Below are positions 36,397-40,506 of a DNA stretch of 40,506 nt, one piece after another. The stretch covers positions 1 through 40,506 of the forward strand of contig NZ_NULG01000047.1 of NCBI RefSeq assembly GCF_002577195.1, read 5' to 3'. The number at the start of each line of letters is the position of its first letter. Positions within the stretch are counted from its first letter, which is position 1. A program made the position numbers and the translations under genes. Origin of the DNA: Bacillus sp. AFS041924 (GTDB lineage Bacteria; Bacillota; Bacilli; Bacillales; Bacillaceae_G). The notes under the pieces were generated by a model. It searched no databases and was not told where the DNA came from. It was given only the letters and a program-made list of their open reading frames with translations.

Positions 36397-38166
36397 TTAC
36401 TCTTCTACAGTTGTTTTTAACGCTAATTCTTCTAATTGTGCAGAAGAAACTGGACTTGGTGCATTTGTTAATAAACAGCTTGCTGACGCCGTTTTAGGGA
36501 ATGCAATTGTGTCACGTAAATTTGTGCGACCTGCAAGTAACATTACGATACGGTCTAAACCTAACGCAATTCCGCCGTGTGGTGGAGTCCCGTATTCAAA
36601 TGCTTCCATTAAGAAACCAAATTGCGCTTGCGCTTCTTCTTCTGAGAATCCTAAGCACTTGAACATCTTTTCTTGGACGTCTCTTTCGTAAATTCGAACT
36701 GATCCACCACCAAGCTCATAGCCATTTAATACTAAGTCATAAGCTTGAGCTTTTACACTACCAGGCTCAGAATCTAATTTTGCTATATCTTCACGAACAG
36801 GTGATGTGAATGGATGATGAGCCGCAAAGTAGCGATCTAATTCTGGATCGTACTCAAGTAATGGCCATTCAGTGACCCATAAGAAATTGAATTTAGATTG
36901 ATCAATTAAATCTAAATCTTTACCTAGTTTTAATCGAAGTGCGCCTAAGCTGTTTGCAACGACTGAGGCATCTGACGCTACGAATAAAATTAAGTCACCA
37001 GCTTCGGCTTCTACAGCTAATTTTAATGTAGCAAATTCTTCTTCACTAAAGAATTTAGCGATTGGTCCTTTGAAACCATCTTCTTCAAGCTTTAACCAAG
37101 CAAGGCCTTTTGCTCCATAACGACCAGCATATTCTTGAAGACCATCAATGTCTTTACGTGAATAGTTTGCTGCTTGACCTTTTACGTTTAAACATTTAAC
37201 TTGGCCACCGTTTTCAACCGCTGAAGTAAATACTTTAAATCCACTTTCTTTTGCGAAAGAAGAAACATCGATTAACTCTAATCCAAAACGAGTATCTGGT
37301 TTATCAGAACCATAACGATTCATCGCTTCCGCATAGCTCATTCGAGGAAGTGGCGTTACTAATTCAACACCTTTTGTTTCCTTCATCATTTTAACCATCA
37401 TTCTTTCAGTCATTTCCATAATTTCCTCTTGAGATAAGAAACTAGTTTCAATGTCTATTTGAGTAAATTCTGGCTGACGGTCAGCACGTAAATCTTCATC
37501 ACGGAAGCATCGTGCAATTTGGAAATAACGCTCAAAGCCTGAAACCATTAATAATTGTTTAAATATTTGAGGTGATTGTGGTAAAGCATAAAACTCACCT
37601 GGATGTACACGGCTAGGCACTAAATAGTCACGAGCTCCTTCCGGTGTACTCTTCGTTAAAATTGGTGTTTCAACTTCTAAGAAGTCTTCACCGTCTAAGA
37701 AATCACGAATTGATTTTGTAATTTTTGAACGTAATTTAAATGTGTCATACATAACCGGACGACGTAAATCTAAATAACGATATTTTAAGCGAAGGTCTTC
37801 AGCAACCTCTGATTTATTTTCAATCGCAAATGGAGGATTCTTAGCTTTGTTAATAATATCAAGCTTTTCTGCAGAAACTTCAATTGCTCCAGTTTCAAGA
37901 TTTGTATTAACTGTACCTTCACCACGAGATACTACTTGCCCTTGAACATGAAGAATAAATTCATTACGCACAGATTCCGCTAATGCTAATGCTTCACCTG
38001 AAGTTTCAGGATTAAAAACGATTTGCACAAGTCCAGAACGGTCACGTAGATCAATGAAAATTAATCCACCTAAATCACGTCTTTTTTGTACCCAACCTTT
38101 AAGTGTTACACTTTGACCGATATGAGATTCTCTTAGTTCTCCACATAGATGCGTTCGTTGTTCCAT
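36397..38166 (-). CDS. aspS: Aspartyl-tRNA synthetase
   Basis: Class IIb synthetase, 589 aa. The N-terminal OB-fold anticodon domain ([32 protein letters not shown], about residues 16-47) is followed by motif 2 region [20 protein letters not shown], the bacterial GAD insertion (about 290-410) and motif 3 [16 protein letters not shown]. Start at 38166, 7 bases after GGGGGA; the frame from 38181 overlaps that site. It lies 19 bp after hisS and shares its T-box leader. Confidence 0.98.
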   Translation of the reverse strand: MEQRTHLCGELRESHIGQSVTLKGWVQKRRDLGGLIFIDLRDRSGLVQIVFNPETSGEALALAESVRNEFILHVQGQVVSRGEGTVNTNLETGAIEVSAEKLDIINKAKNPPFAIENKSEVAEDLRLKYRYLDLRRPVMYDTFKLRSKITKSIRDFLDGEDFLEVETPILTKSTPEGARDYLVPSRVHPGEFYALPQSPQIFKQLLMVSGFERYFQIARCFRDEDLRADRQPEFTQIDIETSFLSQEEIMEMTERMMVKMMKETKGVELVTPLPRMSYAEAMNRYGSDKPDTRFGLELIDVSSFAKESGFKVFTSAVENGGQVKCLNVKGQAANYSRKDIDGLQEYAGRYGAKGLAWLKLEEDGFKGPIAKFFSEEEFATLKLAVEAEAGDLILFVASDASVVANSLGALRLKLGKDLDLIDQSKFNFLWVTEWPLLEYDPELDRYFAAHHPFTSPVREDIAKLDSEPGSVKAQAYDLVLNGYELGGGSVRIYERDVQEKMFKCLGFSEEEAQAQFGFLMEAFEYGTPPHGGIALGLDRIVMLLAGRTNLRDTIAFPKTASASCLLTNAPSPVSSAQLEELALKTTVEE

Positions 38167-38185
38167 TTTCAATTCCCCCATTTGT

Positions 38186-39451
38186 TTATTTAGAGCTTAC
38201 GTATTTAACAAAGATGTCTAATGCGACTTCCTCTTGTACACCAGTTTCTTGGTCTTTTAAATTAATGACCCCGCGTGATAATTCTTCCTCACCTAGAACA
38301 GCTACAAATTTTGCTTTATAACGCTCTGCTGCTTTGAATTGAGCTTTTATTTTACGATCTTGGTAATCTTTTTCACAAACAAGACCAGCTTTACGTAATT
38401 GATATAAGATAGCAGTTGCATCTTTTTTCACTTCTTCTCCAAGTGCGATTAAAAATACATCCATTTCTTGTTGGACTGGAAGTTCGATCCCCTCTGTTTC
38501 AAGAGCTAATAATAAACGCTCGATACTTAACGCGAAACCAATACCAGGTGTATCTGGACCACCGATTTCTTCAACTAAACCATTATAGCGACCACCGCCA
38601 CTTAAAGTTGATATTGTACCGAATCCTTTACCTTCTATCATGATTTCAAATACAGTGTGATTATAATAATCTAAACCACGTACTAAATTCGCATCTATTT
38701 CGAATGGAATTTTCATAGCTGTTAAATAAGATTGAACAGCTTCAAAATAGTTTAATGACTCTTCATTTAAATATTCTAAAATTGAAGGTGCAGTTTTCAT
38801 AGATGGGTGATCATGATCTTTTTTACAATCTAACACACGTAATGGGTTTGTTTCTAAGCGCTTATTGCAATCGCTACATAACTCATTTGCAACTGGTTTG
38901 AAGTGATTAACAAGTGCTTCACGGTGTGCTTTACGGCTTTGTAAATCCCCTAAACTATTAATAACTAATTTAACATTTTTTAAACCAAGACCACGATATA
39001 GGTCCATTGAAAGTGCTAATACTTCAGCATCGATTGATGGATCATTACTTCCTAATGCTTCAATACCGAATTGTACAAATTGACGATAACGACCAGCTTG
39101 TGGACGTTCATAACGGAACATAGGACCAATATAGTATAACTTTGTAGGTTGATTACTACTTCCGAACATTTTATGTTCAACATAAGAACGAGCAATTGAC
39201 GCAGTTCCTTCTGGACGTAATGTTAATTGACGATCTCCGCGATCAGTAAATGTATACATTTCTTTTTGAACGATATCAGTTGTATCCCCAACTCCTCGTT
39301 GGAATAATTCAGTATGCTCAAACATTGGCGTACGAATTTCGTTATAGTTATATCGCTTGCATAAATCCTTTGCAAACTTTTCAATATACTGCCATTTTTC
39401 AATCGTACCAGGTAAAATATCCTGGGTACCTCTTGGGATATTAATCGACAT
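38186..39451 (-). CDS. hisS: Histidyl-tRNA synthetase
   Basis: Class IIa synthetase, 421 aa, starting [15 protein letters not shown]. Motif 2 is [23 protein letters not shown]; the histidine-specific [15 protein letters not shown] and motif 3 region [16 protein letters not shown] are intact, and the C-terminal anticodon domain ends the protein. The start at 39451 follows AGGAGG by 7 bases. The open frame continues upstream to 39592, but that part is the T-box terminator and antiterminator region, not protein. First gene of hisS-aspS. Confidence 0.98.
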   Translation of the reverse strand: MSINIPRGTQDILPGTIEKWQYIEKFAKDLCKRYNYNEIRTPMFEHTELFQRGVGDTTDIVQKEMYTFTDRGDRQLTLRPEGTASIARSYVEHKMFGSSNQPTKLYYIGPMFRYERPQAGRYRQFVQFGIEALGSNDPSIDAEVLALSMDLYRGLGLKNVKLVINSLGDLQSRKAHREALVNHFKPVANELCSDCNKRLETNPLRVLDCKKDHDHPSMKTAPSILEYLNEESLNYFEAVQSYLTAMKIPFEIDANLVRGLDYYNHTVFEIMIEGKGFGTISTLSGGGRYNGLVEEIGGPDTPGIGFALSIERLLLALETEGIELPVQQEMDVFLIALGEEVKKDATAILYQLRKAGLVCEKDYQDRKIKAQFKAAERYKAKFVAVLGEEELSRGVINLKDQETGVQEEVALDIFVKYVSSK

Positions 39452-39493
39452 TGTAAATCCTCCTAAATAATAAACCTTTATAAAAATACAAAA

Positions 39494-39735
39494 AACCCTC
39501 GTGCCTACTGAAATAAAATCAGTAGGGACGAGAGTTATAAGCCCGTGGTGCCACCCTAATTGAAGAACGATAAACTGTTCTCCCACTTTCATCGTTAACG
39601 CCGATTACGTTTATCCTTACTAGATTCCGTTCAGAATAAAACCTCGGGAGTGTCTTTCAAATAGTCTACTTGTGGAAATGCTCTCAGCCACGGCACTTCC
39701 TCTCTCTACAAGAGTTCCTATCCTACTTTTCTCCG
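39494..39735 (-). promoter_or_regulatory. T-box leader of hisS-aspS with overlapping Asp (GAC) and His (CAC) specifiers
   Basis: Minus strand: AGAGAGA purine stretch in Stem I, then TTGAAA-GACAC-TCCCGAGG. GAC lies at 39652-39654 and CAC at 39650-39652. The antiterminator core AGGGTGGCACCACG is at about 39544-39557, and the terminator pairs CTCTCGTCCCTACTG with CAGTAGGCACGAGGG (39496-39534) before a T-run. GAC is in the usual specifier place (followed by A). The UGGC of the antiterminator would pair with G73, the discriminator of tRNA-Asp. CAC would be read by tRNA-His if the pairing shifts by two bases. Confidence 0.92.
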
Positions 39736-39773
39736 TCTATGGAATGTTACTATGTATCAATATGTTATTTAAT

Positions 39774-39802
39774 ATCTTACGTTCGGATACAATAAATGTC
39801 AA
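39774..39802 (-). promoter_or_regulatory. SigA promoter of the hisS-aspS leader
   Basis: Minus strand TTGACA (39797-39802), 17-bp spacer, TAAGAT (39774-39779), at the right place for the T-box leader. Confidence 0.85.
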
Positions 39803-39819
39803 GGACAGATAAAATTTTT

Positions 39820-39993
39820 TTACGAACGCTCTAACTGTCTTTTTAAATCACGAACTTCTCTTAAAGTTAATCCAAACTCGCTAGCCATCTCTAATGAATT
39901 GGATTCTTGTCCTCTGTTTTGAAACTCATGAAAATCCATATTTAAGACACCTTTTCTACCTGATCCTAGACTATTACGGTTATTTATTCTCAT
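39820..39993 (-). CDS. Small protein with helix-turn-helix-like end, 57 aa
   Basis: Basic start (MRINNRNSLGSGRKGVLNMD), then HEFQNRGQESNSLEMASEFGLTLREVRDLKRQLERS, where SNSLEMASEFGLTLREVRDLKRQLE reads like the helix-turn-helix of a sigma region 4 or a transposase-type fold. I recall similar tiny proteins in Bacillus near hisS annotated as sigma-70-like, without proof of function. Start at 39993, 8 bases after AAGGAG. The hisS leader promoter begins 18 bp after the stop. No terminator is seen between. Confidence 0.7.
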   Translation of the reverse strand: MRINNRNSLGSGRKGVLNMDFHEFQNRGQESNSLEMASEFGLTLREVRDLKRQLERS

Positions 39994-40240
39994 GTTGCAG
40001 TCTCCTTCCAAGTATGTTGTTTATAGGATGTCCAAATATTACATGGATTAATCAACTAAAGTAAATTCAGTTCTTGCGACATAGGTGAAAATGTGTAAAA
40101 TTTGAGTATTTCTATTCAATTTATATCGTCATAAAAAATTGTATATGCGAAAGGATTTAATGGGATTTTAGTTATTTATGTGAGGTCTTGCTTATTTTAT
40201 TTTGTATTTGTAATAAAAACCAGGTAGATTCTATAAAATT

Positions 40241-40268
40241 ATCCAAAAAAATCACCATTTTTTTGGAT
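40241..40268. repeat. Perfect 12-bp inverted repeat
   Basis: ATCCAAAAAAAT (40241-40252), loop CACC, ATTTTTTTGGAT (40257-40268). It is AT-rich, next to the 20-bp tandem array. A weak terminator in either direction or a protein site are both possible. Confidence 0.6.
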
Positions 40269-40280
40269 AATAATCTGTTC

Positions 40281-40485
40281 CTCAGAATTTAATTGTGATT
40301 CCGAGTTTTTAATTGCGATTCTCAGTTTTTAATTGCGATTCCATGTTTTAATTTGCGATTCTTAGTTTTTAATTGCGATTCTTAGTTTTTATTTGCGATT
40401 CCTCATTTTTATTTGCGATTCTCAGTTTTTATTTGCGGTTTCCAGTTTTTATTTGCGGTTTCCATTTTTAAATGCGATTCTCAGT
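40281..40485. repeat. Array of ten 20-bp tandem repeats
   Basis: Consensus TTTTTAATTGCGATTCTCAG. The GCGATT core (GTGATT in the first, GCGGTT in two) falls at 40295, 40315, 40335, 40355, 40375, 40395, 40415, 40435, 40455 and 40474: eight steps of exactly 20 bp and a last one of 19. There is no spacer and no reading frame. It lies in the gene-free stretch 40012-40506, where apart from this array and the inverted repeat at 40241 I see nothing. Confidence 0.93.
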
Positions 40486-40506
40486 TTGTACTGACCCCAT
40501 AAAGTT

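Noticed and set aside
39452-39592. N-terminal extension of HisS (47 residues)
   Set aside because: This part is the T-box antiterminator and terminator; a strong AGGAGG precedes the ATG at 39451, where the conserved protein starts.
40281-40485. CRISPR or plasmid origin
   Set aside because: There are no spacers and no rep gene in the window; the 20-bp units are contiguous.

Overview
The window comes from the chromosome of an AT-rich, endospore-forming member of the Bacillaceae. The evidence is an intact sigK with a pro-sequence, AGGAGG-type ribosome sites, three T-box leaders, and a gene order on the minus strand that matches the yrr/yrv region of Bacillus subtilis: hisS-aspS, tcdA (yrvM), rarA (yrvN), cymR, yrvO-mnmA, yrrB, recD2, yrrI, alaS, ireB-ruvX-yrzB, mltG, trmR-yrrN-yrrO-udk, greA, pbpI-yrrS, mtnN. 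The species cannot be fixed from what I can see. No prophage, insertion sequence, tRNA, rRNA or CRISPR array was found.

Layout. 1-2700: aroG-tyrA, a tyrosine-branch operon behind a T-box whose specifier reads UAC (Tyr). 2860-4450: sigK on the plus strand, a small membrane gene resembling yrhC, and a gene-free stretch holding a GC-rich interspersed repeat. 4450-6950: a self-contained ABC exporter operon (ATPase, permease, TetR regulator) whose promoter is bracketed by two copies of a GAGTGAGTACTCACTC palindrome. 7000-28600: the conserved minus-strand housekeeping block. It covers nucleoside salvage, peptidoglycan synthesis and cleavage, transcript elongation, wobble-uridine hydroxylation and methylation, alanyl-tRNA charging, DNA repair helicase, 2-thiouridylation with its sulfur donor, and the cysteine regulator CymR.

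28600-35400 is less conserved. It has an array of ten 51/52-bp hairpin-bearing repeats, two small genes, a large plus-strand protein of unknown function (helical repeats, membrane anchor, C-terminal beta-rich domain), a DUF2306 membrane protein, rarA, an RsfA-like sporulation regulator, a small membrane protein and a lipoprotein. 35460-40506: tcdA, then aspS and hisS under a T-box whose specifier loop contains overlapping Asp and His codons (GACAC), a 57-aa protein, and a second array of ten 20-bp repeats near the window edge.

Translation is the main theme: three aminoacyl-tRNA synthetases, two of the three T-boxes upstream of them, and enzymes for four tRNA modifications (ho5U, mo5U, s2U, ct6A). 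The points most worth checking are the two unexplained tandem arrays, the overlapping-specifier T-box, two genes (pbpI, yrrI) whose ribosome site lies in the 3' arm of the upstream terminator, and the 586-aa protein.
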